64,000 bases of DNA from Pannonibacter tanglangensis (GTDB lineage: Bacteria; Pseudomonadota; Alphaproteobacteria; Rhizobiales; Stappiaceae): assembly GCF_009915685.1 (NCBI RefSeq), contig NZ_JAABLP010000002.1. One strand, written 5' to 3'. Below the pieces are notes generated by a model. That model was not told where the DNA came from. It made no database searches and was given only the letters and a program-made list of their open reading frames with translations. Shown piece by piece: positions 63,444 through 64,000 of this stretch; position 1 is the stretch's first letter, and each line of letters opens with the position of its first letter. The position numbers and the translations under genes are program-made.

Positions 63444-64000
63444 TGGACCTCGGACTGACCGGCAGGATCATCATCGTCACGGGCGGCGCGTCCGGCATCG
63501 GCGCCGCCGTCAGCGAGGTGCTGGCCGAGGAGGGGGCCGTTCCGGTCATCCTCGCCCGCCGGGAGCCTGATCCGGCCTTCCTGCAAGGGCTGCAGACCCT
63601 GTCGCCGCAGGCCTGCGTCGTGCTGGCAGACCTGTCGTCGGACGCTGCCTGCCGCGCGGCCATCGCCACCGTGCGCAGCCGGTTCGGCCGGATCGACGGT
63701 CTTGTCAACAACGCCGGGGCCAACGACAGCGTCGGGCTGGAGGCCGGTCCCGAGGCCTTCCGCGCCTCGCTCGACCGCAATCTGGTGCATTACTACACGC
63801 TGATGCACCTTGCCGTGGAAGATCTGAAGGCCACGCGGGGGGCTGTGGTCAACGTGTCGTCCAAGACGGCCGTGACGGGGCAGGGCAGCACGTCGGCCTA
63901 TGTGGCGGCCAAGGCGGCCCAGCTCGGCCTGACCCGCGAATGGGCGGCGGCGCTGGCCGGCCATGGTGTCCGGGTGAATGCGGTGCTTCCGGCCGAGGTG
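63443..64000 (+). CDS. L-fucose dehydrogenase (SDR), 3' truncated by the window edge
   Basis: This frame is open to the last base, giving 186 codons of a typical 250-260-aa SDR. It starts at the ATG at 63443, overlapping the dehydratase stop in TGATG. It shows TGGASGIGAA near residue 13, NNAG at about residue 92, the catalytic serine in VNVSSKTAVTGQG and the Y-x3-K motif YVAAK. The KTAVTGQGxTS segment is typical of L-fucose dehydrogenases, which oxidise the sugar to the lactone with NAD(P)+ as the first step. The C-terminal substrate loop is outside the window. Confidence 0.88.
   Translation, partial: MDLGLTGRIIIVTGGASGIGAAVSEVLAEEGAVPVILARREPDPAFLQGLQTLSPQACVVLADLSSDAACRAAIATVRSRFGRIDGLVNNAGANDSVGLEAGPEAFRASLDRNLVHYYTLMHLAVEDLKATRGAVVNVSSKTAVTGQGSTSAYVAAKAAQLGLTREWAAALAGHGVRVNAVLPAEV

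Overview
The window reads as one continuous stretch of a high-GC chromosome from an alphaproteobacterium, probably a Hyphomicrobiales member. The support is an fdsGBA-fdhD-fdsD formate dehydrogenase operon, a ribN-type riboflavin permease behind an FMN riboswitch, TRAP and ABC uptake systems packed in ATGA-overlapping operons, and the codon use. The genus cannot be fixed from the sequence alone. No rRNA, tRNA, CRISPR, prophage or insertion sequence was recognised. The left edge cuts the indolepyruvate oxidoreductase alpha gene and the right edge cuts a short-chain dehydrogenase.

Layout: (1) 1-3.5 kb, two-subunit indolepyruvate:ferredoxin oxidoreductase. (2) 3.5-10.6 kb, NAD-dependent molybdenum formate dehydrogenase operon on the minus strand, with a LysR gene and a perfect LysR-type palindrome upstream. 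(3) 10.8-16.0 kb, M24 peptidase-like hydrolase, a TRAP transporter and an AraC regulator. (4) 16.3-27.1 kb, a branched-chain-type ABC transporter, aromatic-aldehyde-type dehydrogenase, SDR, a 2,4'-dihydroxyacetophenone-dioxygenase-like cupin, a ThDP-dependent decarboxylase or lyase with an unusual repeat-built N-terminus, and a divergent IclR regulator. Together these look like a route for an aryl ketone, hydroxyketone or 2-oxoacid. (5) 27.1-31.5 kb, housekeeping genes: folB, small secreted proteins, the biotin-carrying acyl-CoA carboxylase subunit and a HAD phosphatase. (6) 31.5-35.1 kb, FMN riboswitch plus ribN, then an exact 1000-bp tandem duplication carrying two lipoprotein genes. (7) 34.7-36.3 kb, rhodanese and FtrA-type regulator. 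(8) 36.4-43.9 kb, oligopeptide ABC transporter, XRE-cupin regulator, binding protein, GAF protein and an M24 dipeptidase. (9) 44.0-45.1 kb, a membrane/SRPBCC protein whose 5' half is strikingly AT-rich.

The most interesting region is 45.1-53.8 kb. An SsuD-like flavin monooxygenase, an aldo/keto reductase and a flavin reductase overlap or abut, run into a TRAP transporter, and lie beside a YeiH-type putative sulfur-oxyanion exporter. They diverge from a GntR regulator and a Gfo/Idh/MocA protein. This is the logic of oxidative sulfoquinovose (sulfo-SMO) catabolism: desulfonation by monooxygenase and flavin reductase, then reduction of 6-oxo-glucose. The ABC uptake system is replaced by TRAP, and a Gfo/Idh/MocA protein stands where a sulfoquinovosidase would be expected.

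From 54.5 kb to the right edge is an essentially complete non-phosphorylating L-fucose pathway: mutarotase, IclR regulator, 2-keto-3-deoxy-L-fuconate dehydrogenase, lactonase, sugar ABC transporter, diketo-acid hydrolase, L-fuconate dehydratase and, cut by the window edge, L-fucose dehydrogenase.
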